From contig QAPD01000019.1 of the NCBI GenBank assembly GCA_003052455.1, positions 1 through 64,000 of the forward strand: a stretch of 64,000 bases of DNA, written 5' to 3'. Origin of the DNA: Sphaerisporangium cinnabarinum (GTDB lineage Bacteria > Actinomycetota > Actinomycetes > Actinomycetales > Cellulomonadaceae). The translations under genes were made by a program, and so were the position numbers. Shown here piece by piece: positions 56,901-64,000 of this stretch (its first letter is position 1; each line of letters starts with the position of its first letter). The notes beneath the pieces were generated by a model that saw only the letters and a list, made by a program, of their open reading frames with translations, had not been told where the DNA came from and searched no databases.

Positions 56901-57695
56901 TCAGGCCCCCTCGAGCACGTCGAAGTACGTTGCCGCGCCCGCGAGCACGTCGGCGTAGGTCGCGAACGTCTGCCGCGTCGTCTCGTAGGTCGTGCCCGTG
57001 AAGCCCTGCCCCTCACCGACCGGCGCACTCGTCCGGATGACCGGGAGCGCAAACCAGGACTGCTCGGTCGCCGGGCCGAGGCGCGTGACGCCTTCGGTGT
57101 GGACGAACCAGTAGCCCGACGGGAACTGCTCGGGCTGGCGTGACTGGATGAGGAGGGTGCGCTCCGCAGCGAGCAGTGCGCGGACGCGGGCCACGTCCTG
57201 GGTCGTAGCTGCGGCCACCACGAGCGTTCGGGAGTCGGCATCCACGCCGGACCACTGGGGGATCGCGGACCCGCCGGGAGGCTGGTAGACCCCGCCCTGT
57301 GTCTCGGTCGAGTTCTCACCCGGGTTGATGAGCCGCACACGGCATGTGAGCTGGGGACGGCCAGGGGCCTTGAGCCAGAGGCCTGCTGCGGCGCCGGTCG
57401 TCATGATGACGACGCTCGCCATCGCCACCGGCTCGCCCCCCTCGGTGATCCCCGTGACCGTGTAGGCGCACGAGGCATCCATCGGCGCGGCGTCGTCCAC
57501 GCCCAGGAACCACCCTCCTGCGGTTGCGACGTTGTCTGCGGTGCGCACCGGCTCCGTCGGTTTCCCGGCTGACGACCGCGAGATCGTCAGCCGGGACACC
57601 GGGGCAGGCCACATGCCGCCGTCCACCACCAGACGCACCAGGTTCTGCGACGGCTCGTACGCGGCTTCAAGGATCCCGTCAGCTGACGTCGGCAC
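56901..57695 (-). CDS. phage distal tail protein
   Basis: 264 residues following the tape measure gene, the usual position of the distal tail protein. Beta-rich with fibronectin-like SRLTISRSSAG and YTVTGITEGGEPV in the first half and a second domain with WSGVDADSRTLVVAAA. No enzyme motif seen. Confidence 0.65.
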   Translation of the reverse strand: MPTSADGILEAAYEPSQNLVRLVVDGGMWPAPVSRLTISRSSAGKPTEPVRTADNVATAGGWFLGVDDAAPMDASCAYTVTGITEGGEPVAMASVVIMTTGAAAGLWLKAPGRPQLTCRVRLINPGENSTETQGGVYQPPGGSAIPQWSGVDADSRTLVVAAATTQDVARVRALLAAERTLLIQSRQPEQFPSGYWFVHTEGVTRLGPATEQSWFALPVIRTSAPVGEGQGFTGTTYETTRQTFATYADVLAGAATYFDVLEGA

Positions 57696-57707
57696 GGTGG
57701 CCTCCTC

Positions 57708-60440
57708 TCACAGGTACTGCGCGGTCCGGTCTTGCGCCGTGCCGTGCTCGGCGACACGAGCGTCGGCGACTTCGGCGATGTACCCGTCGAACTCGCGCGA
57801 TCCGATCTGCACGACGACGCGCGCGCCGGCGAGCGACAAGCTCGGCGTCATGACGACCGGGGAGGTGGAGGATTGAGACGGCGGCGAGACGTTGCCGACG
57901 GTGCCGCCGTCCGCGTACCCCGCGAGCTGGCCAGCGTTGATCGCCTCGAGCAGGCCCGGGTTCTTCTGTGCCTCCTCCGTCTTGACGACGAACTCCCCGG
58001 GGGCGAGGAGCGCGGGCACGGAGTCGTACGGTGAGGGCATCCCCGGCACCCACCCGCCGCCGGAGCGGCGGATCTGGTACGGCGACGACGCAGGGGAGTA
58101 GTTCCCGCCGTTGAGGGCGGCGCTGTCCACGCGTGCCTGGATCGTGATGGTCTTCTGCGACGCGATGCGGACGAACGTGTCGATGTCGGCCGCCGCCGCC
58201 GAGGTGTTGGCCGTGACGACGGTGTCGACACGGTCCGGGATGAGCCCGTACTGGTCCGCGAGACGGGCGGCAGCGTCCTTCGTGAGGCCGAGCGCGGTCA
58301 TCTGGTTGATGAACGCCGTGCGCGCGTTCTCCACCCGTCCACGCAGGGCGTCCTGCGACTCCCCGGCGCCGGCCGCCGCGACGATCTGCTCGTCGAGCGA
58401 CCCGACGACCGCCTGGATCTGGGCGTCGAGCTGCTGCCCCGCGAGCGTCGACGTGTCGACCATGCCGTTCATCTCGGACAGGGCCAGCTTCGACCCGTCC
58501 GCCGCGTACCCGACGCCCTCGATCCCCGTCGCGAGACGGGTCGTGGCGTCGTTCAGCTGCGCCTCCGCGAGCATCGGGATCGCGAGCTCGTTCAGCTTCG
58601 CCTGCGCCGGGTCGAGGGCGTTCTCGATGACGTTCGTCCGCATCGTGTCGGCGACGCCCTCGAGCTGCTCGTCGGTCTGCTTCAGGCCCGCGATCGCGTC
58701 GTCGGCCCACTTGCGGAACTTCTGGCCCTGCTGGTCGCCAGGGGTCGCGGCGTCGATGCCGAGCACGATGTCGGCAAGGGCGTCGATCAGGTCCGCGGCA
58801 GGCCCGCCCAGGAAGTCACCGACCGCCTCGGTTCCGCCCGCCGTCCCCTCGACGACGGCGCGCCCGAAGTCTAGGGCTCCGTTCGCCGCGTCGAACAGGA
58901 AGGTCAGCACCGCGGTCCGGTTCTGGGTGACGAAGGTCGCGAACCCCTCGATCTGGGGGGAGAACGCGGTGGCGAGGGCACCCTTGATGCCGTCGGCGGC
59001 GACCTCGATGTTCCGCTTCGCGGACTCGATCTTCCCCGCACTGTTGTCGCCGAGCGTGTCGAGCGCGGACGCCGCGGCGCCCTCCACCTGGCCGAGCTTG
59101 TCGACCGCGGTCGTGACGTCGAGCTGGAGGATCGCGTCCCCGAGGTCCTCCCACTGCGTGCCGAAGAGCGCGACGCCGGCGGCGTTGCGCGCGACGGGGT
59201 CTTCCATGGCGCGCAGCCCGTCGAGCACCTGGTCCAGGCCCTCGCGCGCGCCCTCGCCGCCGGCGGCGATCTTCGCCGTCATGCCCTCGGCGGACAGGCC
59301 GATGGCCTGGAACCCGGCGGCAGACGCCTCCGAGGCGTCGGTCGCCCGGATCTGGAACTCCTTCAGGGCATCGGCGACGAGGTCGCTGTTGCGGGCGCCT
59401 CCCTCGAGGCCCTGGTTGATGAGGCCGAGCGCGGTCTGTCCGTCGAGCCCGAGCCGCTGGAACAGGGCCGGGTACTCGGTGAACGTGTCGAGCAGGTCCT
59501 CGGACGCGTTGGTGCCGGTCTGGGCGCCGCGCACGAGCACGTCGAACGCGGCCTGCGCGTTCGGGACGATGCCGGTGCGGATCATGACGCCGACGGTGCG
59601 CGCGGTCGCGCCGACGTCCTCCTCGAGCACATCCGCGACCCCGGTCAGGGACTGGATGACCTGCTGCGCGTCTCGCTTCGTCGCGTTCGGGTCGAGCAGC
59701 CCCGCCTGGATCGCGGTCCGCGCGACGTCGATGTTCGACGCGATGGACTCGCCGAAGTTGTTCGCGTACGCCTCACCGGCCGCGCGCCCGATCTTCGCCG
59801 TCGTCGCGGCGTCCAGCCCGGTCTGGGCGGCGAACCGGTCCTCCCGGACCTCGTTCTCCAGCCCGGACATGAGTGCCTCGCCGATCGCGGCACCGATCCC
59901 GACGATCGCGCCCGCCACCGGGATCGTGGCCAGCGCAGCGATGATCTTCCCCGACAGGCGCCCGCCCGCCTCGGCGCCAGCCTTGTCGCCTTCACCGGGC
60001 AGATCCCCGATCGCGTCCTCGGCCTCGGACGTGTCGGCGTCGACGACCATCTCGGCGCGAGCGCCACGCAGATCGTCGAGCGCGGACCCGGCCCGGTCGA
60101 GCGCTGCCCGGGCCTTGGTGATGTCCGCGTCGACCTCGGGGGTCGGGTCCATCGCCTCGAGAGCGTCGAGGTCGGCCTCGATCCGGGCGAGATTCTGCTC
60201 GGCCTTCCCGATCGCGGCGTCGACCTGCGCGACCGTGTCCGCGTCGACCATCCGCTCGAGCCGGTTCTCGACCTGCTCGACCTTCCGCTCCGCGGTCGCC
60301 GTGTCCGCGTCCACGTGCACGGTCGTCTCGAGCTTGTCGAGCTGGTTCGCGAGCTTCTCGACCTCGCCGTACTTCTTCGTGAACGCCTTGTCGTCGAGCT
60401 CGACGGTCGCGCGCAGCGGTCCGAGGTCGAGAACGGTCAC
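57708..60440 (-). CDS. phage tail tape measure protein
   Basis: Sets tail length and is ejected ahead of DNA. 910 residues, the longest phage gene here. Long heptad-like Ala/Asp/Glu-rich helices at the N-terminus (KAFTKKYGEVEKLANQLDKL and repeated VDADT units), a hydrophobic segment (IIAALATIPVAGAIVGIGAA) and a C-terminal region with LLAPGEFVVKTEEAQ, typical of actinophage tape measures. No lytic domain was recognised. Located directly after the G/GT genes. Confidence 0.9.
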   Translation of the reverse strand: MTVLDLGPLRATVELDDKAFTKKYGEVEKLANQLDKLETTVHVDADTATAERKVEQVENRLERMVDADTVAQVDAAIGKAEQNLARIEADLDALEAMDPTPEVDADITKARAALDRAGSALDDLRGARAEMVVDADTSEAEDAIGDLPGEGDKAGAEAGGRLSGKIIAALATIPVAGAIVGIGAAIGEALMSGLENEVREDRFAAQTGLDAATTAKIGRAAGEAYANNFGESIASNIDVARTAIQAGLLDPNATKRDAQQVIQSLTGVADVLEEDVGATARTVGVMIRTGIVPNAQAAFDVLVRGAQTGTNASEDLLDTFTEYPALFQRLGLDGQTALGLINQGLEGGARNSDLVADALKEFQIRATDASEASAAGFQAIGLSAEGMTAKIAAGGEGAREGLDQVLDGLRAMEDPVARNAAGVALFGTQWEDLGDAILQLDVTTAVDKLGQVEGAAASALDTLGDNSAGKIESAKRNIEVAADGIKGALATAFSPQIEGFATFVTQNRTAVLTFLFDAANGALDFGRAVVEGTAGGTEAVGDFLGGPAADLIDALADIVLGIDAATPGDQQGQKFRKWADDAIAGLKQTDEQLEGVADTMRTNVIENALDPAQAKLNELAIPMLAEAQLNDATTRLATGIEGVGYAADGSKLALSEMNGMVDTSTLAGQQLDAQIQAVVGSLDEQIVAAAGAGESQDALRGRVENARTAFINQMTALGLTKDAAARLADQYGLIPDRVDTVVTANTSAAAADIDTFVRIASQKTITIQARVDSAALNGGNYSPASSPYQIRRSGGGWVPGMPSPYDSVPALLAPGEFVVKTEEAQKNPGLLEAINAGQLAGYADGGTVGNVSPPSQSSTSPVVMTPSLSLAGARVVVQIGSREFDGYIAEVADARVAEHGTAQDRTAQYL

Positions 60441-60443
60441 GGG

Positions 60444-61120
60444 TCACCTCCGTCGTGGTGCCAGGGCGCGTGCGGTGCGCGAGTCCGTCGAGAGCAGGCC
60501 CCGGATCCGGGTGCGCAGCCACCGCCACGACCGCGCACCCATCAGGGCCGGGTCGTCGACGTCGATGCCGCGGTCCTGCAGGTCGGCCTCGACGAGGCCC
60601 CACAGGTCGAGCAGGCGACCCCAGGTCACCCGTTCGCCGGCGGCTTCGATCCGCGCTCGCTGCTCCGGCGGGACCTCGTACCACTCCCAGAGGCCCGTGG
60701 CTTCGTCGTACTCGCCGCGCCCGTACTGGTCGATGTCGACGGCAGCGGGCGCGTCAGGGCTTTTCCCAGCGGGGCCGCCCAGTACGCCCGGGCAGCCTGC
60801 TCGCCGGCGACGACCCACAGGTACGCGGTGAAGCCGGCGTGGTTCAGCAGGTCGACGGACACGCCGTCGGCGAGCATCTCGTCGTGCACCGGGCCGAGCG
60901 CGTCCTGCTCGAGCGTCGTCGCGCCGTCGTCCTCGGCGAGGAGCTGCAGGTACCGGGACCTCGGAGCGGTGCCAGCACGGCGTGCGTGCGTGACGGCCCA
61001 GGCCGCCTGCAACCGGAGCCCGACCAGCGCGGGCGGGGAAGGCACGCGGTAGACCTTCCCCGCCACGGGCAGGTCGAGGGTCGGTGACAGCAGGTCGCCG
61101 AGGTCCTCGAGCTCGGGCAT
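60444..61120 (-). CDS. tail assembly chaperone GT (fusion by -1 frameshift)
   Basis: Long form of the tail chaperone. Translation starts at ATG 61120 in the G frame, slips back one base on GGGAAAA (60761-60767 on the + strand as TTTTCCC) and continues in the T frame (GKSPDAPAAVDIDQ) to the stop at 60444. Product about 225 residues. GT proteins bridge the tape measure and tail tube in lambda-like phages. The T frame has no convincing start of its own. Confidence 0.75.
60626..61120 (-). CDS. tail assembly chaperone G
   Basis: Zero-frame product, 164 residues: MPELEDLGDLLSPTLDLPVA, VGLRLQAAWAVTHARRAG and LLNHAGFTAYLWVVAG, the type of helical protein found before tape measures. Beyond the slip site the zero frame is a Ser/Thr/Arg-rich tail ending at 60626. 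ATG 61120 overlaps the tail tube stop. Confidence 0.78.
   Translation of the reverse strand: MPELEDLGDLLSPTLDLPVAGKVYRVPSPPALVGLRLQAAWAVTHARRAGTAPRSRYLQLLAEDDGATTLEQDALGPVHDEMLADGVSVDLLNHAGFTAYLWVVAGEQAARAYWAAPLGKALTRPLPSTSTSTGAASTTKPRASGSGTRSRRSSERGSKPPANG
60761..60767 (-). promoter_or_regulatory. programmed -1 frameshift slippery heptamer
   Basis: Minus-strand GGGAAAA in the reading register G GGA AAA (codons CTG GGA AAA GCC), the canonical X-XXY-YYZ form. After slipping, both tRNAs re-pair at GGG and AAA. It lies in the overlap of the G and T frames. Confidence 0.82.
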
Positions 61121-61842
61121 CAGGCGCCGCGCGTGTACGGCAGCGGGGCCGAGGCGCCGACGCCGTTCGTGACGACGATGTTCGCGGGCCCGGCCGACCC
61201 GGCGGGCACGGTCGCGACGATCGTCGAGTTGTCGACGACGGTGTACGTCGTCGCGTTCACGGCGCCGAACTTCACGCCCGCGGCACCCGCCACGCCCGTG
61301 AACCCGGCGCCCTTGATCGTGACCTGCGACCCGGCGGCCGCACCCGACGGGAGGGCCGTCGTCAGGACGGGCACGGTGGTCGCGGCCGTCGGGTTCGCGA
61401 TCTTCTCCGGCTTGCCCTGCACGAGGAGGGTGACGTTCACGGACTGCAGGCCCTCGACGCCGCCACCCTGCGGGGCCCACTGCACGAGCGCGTACCCCTC
61501 CCACGCCTGCCCGCCGGCCTTGCGCTCGTACCACCGGATGTGCGCGAGCTCGAGGTCCTCCGAGCACTGGCGCAGCTTCTCCTGGCCCGGGTCGTACGCG
61601 CCCGTGATCGGGTTCTCCTTGCGCAGGAGCGTCGCGGTGGGCTGGGCCTTGCGCAGCGTGACGGCGTCCGAGCCCCACCCCTCGGCGTCGTAGTCCGAGG
61701 AGTCCTGCACGGTGGAGTTGATGCCGGGCACGAAGTTCTGGGTCGCGCGGACCTGCGCCCAGTCGGGCGTCTCCGTGGCGGCCAGGTCGACGTCCAGGCG
61801 CCAGATGCTGTTGACGGTCGGGTTGAGGGTCTCGGCGGTCAT
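61120..61842 (-). CDS. major tail (tube) protein with C-terminal Ig-like TIG domain
   Basis: 240 residues. The first ~150 form the tube subunit (WRLDVDLAATETPDWAQVRA, ITGAYDPGQEKLRQCSEDLE). The last ~85 (VPVLTTALPSGAAAGSQVTI, then GAGFTGVAG, TIVATVPAGSAGP) match an IPT/TIG Ig-like fold, as found on tail and capsid proteins of several phages. It is expected to decorate the outside of the tail. Confidence 0.8.
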   Translation of the reverse strand: MTAETLNPTVNSIWRLDVDLAATETPDWAQVRATQNFVPGINSTVQDSSDYDAEGWGSDAVTLRKAQPTATLLRKENPITGAYDPGQEKLRQCSEDLELAHIRWYERKAGGQAWEGYALVQWAPQGGGVEGLQSVNVTLLVQGKPEKIANPTAATTVPVLTTALPSGAAAGSQVTIKGAGFTGVAGAAGVKFGAVNATTYTVVDNSTIVATVPAGSAGPANIVVTNGVGASAPLPYTRGA

Positions 61843-61866
61843 GGAGTGTCCTTCCGGATGCGTCGG

Positions 61867-62307
61867 TCAGTCGGTGACGTGCGCGGAGGGGTGCGCCGTC
61901 GTCAGGTAGTAGTTCGACGTGGTCTCGTGCCGGCGGTTCGCGTCGGGCCCGAGCTGTGCGGCGCTGGCGCGTCGCGTGTGAGCGACGAGGACGCCGCCCA
62001 GGCGCAAGTTCTCCGCACCGTGCAGCACGGCGTACACGGCGTCGTCGAGGTCGCACGGGGATGTGGGGGATCCGCGGGTGCCGCGGCACCGCACCTGCAC
62101 GCCCTGCACGACATCGGACAGGCCCGATCCGGACACCGGGTACGCGGTGAGCACGACGACCCGGTCCGGGTCGGCGGGCATCGCGCCGAGCACGACACCG
62201 ACCTCGGCCGGCGTGTACGCAGGCCCGGACGGTTTCCAGGCGAGGTCGGGCACGACGGCGGCGAGGTGCTCGGCGAGCCCGACGAGCAGGTCGGTGGTCC
62301 ATCCCAC
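61867..62307 (-). CDS. phage tail terminator / minor capsid protein
   Basis: 146 residues: LLVGLAEHLAAVVPDLAWKP, VVLTAYPVSGSGLSDVVQGV and VRCRGTRGSP, the pattern of tail terminator (gpU-like / minor capsid 3) proteins located just before tail tube genes. No signal peptide. ATG 62307. Confidence 0.7.
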   Translation of the reverse strand: MGWTTDLLVGLAEHLAAVVPDLAWKPSGPAYTPAEVGVVLGAMPADPDRVVVLTAYPVSGSGLSDVVQGVQVRCRGTRGSPTSPCDLDDAVYAVLHGAENLRLGGVLVAHTRRASAAQLGPDANRRHETTSNYYLTTAHPSAHVTD

Positions 62308-62317
62308 AGCAGCCTCC

Positions 62318-62662
62318 TCAGGTGAGCGCGCCGCGGATCGCCTGCGCGATCAGCTGCTTCGCGGTGTCGGCGTCGTCGGCCTTCGCGGTCTCGAGGTACT
62401 TCGCCTGCCGGCCGTCGTCGTGCCGCCAGTCGAGCTCCTCGTGCTGGCGCACCGCGTACGGGGTGTTGAAGCTGATCCCGACCACGACGCCGTCGCCGGT
62501 CTCGTGGGGCGCGGACACAGCTCCGGAACGCTCGAGCGTGCCCTCCTCGTGCGGGACACGCCGGCGCGCGGTCGTCAGGACCTGCTCGGCCGCGAGCACA
62601 GCGCCGCGCGCCTCCCCGGTGCGGAGCTTCGCGGTGATCTGAGCGAGGGGCAGGATCGGCAC
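62318..62662 (-). CDS. HK97 gp10-like head-tail completion protein
   Basis: 114 residues. LTTARRRVPHEEGTLERSGA and VVVGISFNTPYAVRQHEELD are typical of the HK97-gp10 family, which ends in a polar helix (AKQLIAQAIRGALT). GTG 62662 is chosen because of the GGGGGGAAG ribosome-binding site; the open frame extends to ATG 62812 through a repeat-rich gap and that longer start is rejected. Confidence 0.8.
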   Translation of the reverse strand: MPILPLAQITAKLRTGEARGAVLAAEQVLTTARRRVPHEEGTLERSGAVSAPHETGDGVVVGISFNTPYAVRQHEELDWRHDDGRQAKYLETAKADDADTAKQLIAQAIRGALT

Positions 62663-62873
62663 GGCTTCCCCCCTGTGACGGATCGTCGGGTGCGTTTCCG
62701 CAGGTGGTGACGCGTGACAGGTCCTGCGAGGTTCGAGCGCCATGGGCGCGTGCGTGCGCATGCGCGTGCGCGCGTATAGGGGGAACCCGAGAAAACGCGT
62801 CACACCCGTCACAACGTGTCATGACCTGCGCAAACACCGTCGCTCGACGCGTCACGGACGCGTCACTGACGTG
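62663..62873. repeat. noncoding gap with repeated GTGAC motifs and alternating purine-pyrimidine tract
   Basis: This 211-base gap is unusual in the packed structural module. GTGAC/GTCAC pentamers recur at least eight times, mostly within (A)CGCGTCAC or CGTGTCA contexts (for example 62796-62825 and 62846-62877). A ~34-base purine-pyrimidine alternation (about 62744-62776) precedes GTATAGG. The function may be an operator array or phage-specific regulatory site. Confidence 0.6.
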
Positions 62874-63203
62874 TCACTCGACCGCCCACTCCACGTGGTC
62901 CGGAAGGTCCAGCGGACCCGACTCGCGACGCGCCTGCGCGAGCACGCCCGCGGTCCGCCCGGACGGCAGCGTGATCAGCGAGCCCGGGGGAGCGTCGGGT
63001 GCGGTCGTGCGCGCGTACACGGTCGCGGAGGACACGACCTGCGTGCCCGACCGGTCGCGCACCATGCGCGTCGTCTCGTCCACGAAGCACGCCACGCCCG
63101 TGACCGGGGGCCCGTGCACGTCGCCCATCCCGCCCGACCCGATCAGCGGGACGACGGTGACGGTGTGGACGAGGAAGTCGTCGAGCTCGTCCGCGGTGCT
63201 CAT
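62874..63203 (-). CDS. phage head-tail closure protein
   Basis: 109 residues: DDFLVHTVTVVPLIGSGGMG, GVACFVDETTRMVRD and SLITLPSGRTAGVLAQARRE fit the small beta-barrel head closure (gp16/SPP1-like) proteins. Its ATG overlaps the upstream connector stop (ATGA). Confidence 0.68.
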   Translation of the reverse strand: MSTADELDDFLVHTVTVVPLIGSGGMGDVHGPPVTGVACFVDETTRMVRDRSGTQVVSSATVYARTTAPDAPPGSLITLPSGRTAGVLAQARRESGPLDLPDHVEWAVE

Positions 63204-63634
63204 CCGAGCACCTGCACGCGCGTGTCCAGGCCCGCGGTCGAGAGGATCAGCGCCGCCGCGTTCGTCAGCTGGCCGGTGAGGCGCGCGCGCTCGGCGACGG
63301 CGCCCTCCACGCCGACCCACGACACCGACGCCGGGCCGAAGCTCTTCGACGCGGCCACCCGGCCGGACGACGTCGCGGCGTCCGCGCCCGCCGCGGCCGG
63401 GTCGATGCCGAGCGCAATCCACGTCGTCACCTGCGAGCACGTCGCGTCCCGGAACGCCGCCCGGACCACCGGGTCGAGGGGGTACCCGTCTGCGTCGGTG
63501 CGGTAGACGGCCGAGCGGGTCGCGCCGAGGACGAGCAGCGACGCCGCGACGAGCAGCTGGTCGACGTTCGCGGGCAGGGTCGACAACGACCACGGTGGGT
63601 CGACGAGGTCGGCGCTGGTGGCGTAGACAAGCAC
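63200..63634 (-). CDS. phage head-tail connector/adaptor protein
   Basis: 144 residues, Ala-rich helical. The N-terminal YATSADLVDPPWSLSTLPAN and LLVAASLLVLGATRSAVYRT, with VRAAFRDATCSQVTTWIALG, match gp6/gp15-type adaptor proteins that attach to the portal. GTG start; a G/A-rich ribosome-binding site is upstream. Follows a terminator hairpin. Confidence 0.7.
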   Translation of the reverse strand: MLVYATSADLVDPPWSLSTLPANVDQLLVAASLLVLGATRSAVYRTDADGYPLDPVVRAAFRDATCSQVTTWIALGIDPAAAGADAATSSGRVAASKSFGPASVSWVGVEGAVAERARLTGQLTNAAALILSTAGLDTRVQVLG

Positions 63635-63791
63635 GAGGCACCTCCTGGGGGTGTGGTGGGTGCGCAGGACGCGTTCTTGGCAGGGCCGGAGGCACCCGGC
63701 GTCGGCGGCCCCGAACGGCCTTCACGGTCGTAGCACGGTGCGGGTGGCCGTCGCCGGGCCCGTGTTGACGCACCCACCACGGGTACGTGGG

Positions 63792-63827
63792 GTGCCGGGC
63801 AGGACGGGGGCGCGTCCTGCCCGGCAC
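63792..63827 (-). terminator. hairpin between head genes and connector genes
   Basis: Perfect 15-bp stem (63792-63806 with 63813-63827) and six-base loop directly after a stop codon. It likely reduces transcription from the highly expressed capsid region into the tail genes. Confidence 0.8.
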
Positions 63828-63830
63828 GTC

Positions 63831-64000
63831 TCAGTCGGCCGGCGGCGGGTCGGACGGCGTGCCCTCGATCAGCTCGAGGACCTCCGCCCGGTTGTTCCCG
63901 GCCCGCTCGGCCTCGACGACCCGGGCCACCTCGGCGTCGTGCGCGTCGGCGTCCGTGTCGTCGTCGAGCCCAGCGAGGTACTCGAGCACCTCGGCCGGCT
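63831..64000 (-). CDS. C-terminal end of a phage head-region protein (partial)
   Basis: 56 residues visible, ending PPPAD before a TGA at 63831-63833. The sequence is acidic and helical (PAEVLEYLAGLDDD, ARVVEAERAGNNRAEVLELI). Position between a presumed capsid gene and the connector gene suggests a small head-associated protein. Identity cannot be fixed from this fragment. Confidence 0.55.
   Translation of the reverse strand, partial: PAEVLEYLAGLDDDTDADAHDAEVARVVEAERAGNNRAEVLELIEGTPSDPPPAD

Larger units (their letters stand above)
48459..64000 (-). mobile_element. prophage (siphovirus type) with cargo genes; right end outside window
   Basis: From the right edge, minus-strand genes follow the classic order head-tail connection, tail tube, G/GT chaperones, tape measure, tail tip, endolysin, holin. 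To the left are an ArsR-CDF pair, two operons of unknown small genes and an SOS-controlled gene before the truncated cpaF. No integrase, repressor, terminase, portal or capsid gene is inside the window. The left boundary is approximate: near 48.22 kb if the cpaF break is the attachment point, otherwise 48.46-48.55 kb. Confidence 0.75.

Noticed and set aside
60444-60818. T-frame ORF as an independent 124-residue gene
   Set aside because: Its first codons are a shadow of G and a canonical slip site joins the frames.
62663-62812. Longer ATG start for the gp10-like gene
   Set aside because: The extension translates the repeat gap and adds no family sequence; GTG 62662 has a good ribosome-binding site.

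Overview
The window is very GC-rich DNA with GTG/ATG starts and tightly overlapping genes. Gene families and order (htrA-tatB, sdhCDAB, an AccB/AccE-type acyl-CoA carboxylase beside birA, an Rv1264-like cyclase, an LCP protein) point to an actinomycete, most likely Micrococcales of the Cellulomonas/Cellulosimicrobium/Promicromonospora kind. The genus is an inference. No rRNA, tRNA or CRISPR array was recognised. No stretch over 300 bases lacks a gene; the largest gaps (about 200-235 bases at 8.1, 10.7, 12.0, 4.4 and 62.7 kb) are described as regulatory or repeat features.

Layout of the chromosomal part. 1-4.35 kb (+): 3' part of an HtrA-type protease, tatB, trpS, a 2H phosphoesterase and a YihY-family membrane protein. 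4.55-8.06 kb (-): succinate dehydrogenase sdhCDAB. 8.3-10.7 kb (+): mannose-1-phosphate guanylyltransferase and an M20 amidohydrolase. 10.9-25.2 kb: a nucleoside uptake and salvage region: BMP-type lipoprotein, ABC ATPase and two permeases, cdd, deoA, then a coupled trio of unknowns (two DUF202 proteins and a C39-like cysteine-peptidase-like protein), add, deoC, and on the other strand purine nucleoside phosphorylase with a phospho-sugar mutase. Imported nucleosides are deaminated, phosphorolysed, and the pentose phosphate is cleaved by DeoC. 25.3-31.9 kb: an LpdA-type flavoprotein without redox cysteines, a small kinase, a frameshifted membrane EEP-family protein, a NUDIX hydrolase and an MFS exporter. 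32.1-41.4 kb: acyl-CoA carboxylase alpha, Maf, a deleted AEC transporter, a DUF885 protein, accE, accB and birA. 41.5-47.6 kb: class III cyclase, SRAP protein, Bcr-type MFS, LCP protein and aminotransferase. A cpaF (tad pilus ATPase) gene then stops abruptly near 48.22 kb.

From about 48.5 kb to the right edge lies accessory DNA, mostly a siphovirus-type prophage read on the minus strand. From the right edge: a partial head-region gene, head-tail connectors, HK97-gp10-like protein, tail terminator, Ig-domain tail tube protein, G/GT tail chaperones with a GGGAAAA slip site, tape measure, tail tip proteins, small membrane proteins, amidase endolysin (with a likely internal start) and holin. Between the lysis genes and cpaF sit cargo-like genes: an ArsR-CDF metal-efflux pair, a two-gene operon of unknown function, and a small gene under a perfect LexA/SOS box. 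No integrase is in view.

A recurrent signal is a TANNNT-like -10 element lying 5-7 bases before the start codon of most first genes in transcription units, implying widespread leaderless mRNAs. Genes inside operons instead use 1-4 base stop/start overlaps or AGGAGG-like sites. Related GATCGGCA-type repeats sit in three intergenic gaps.
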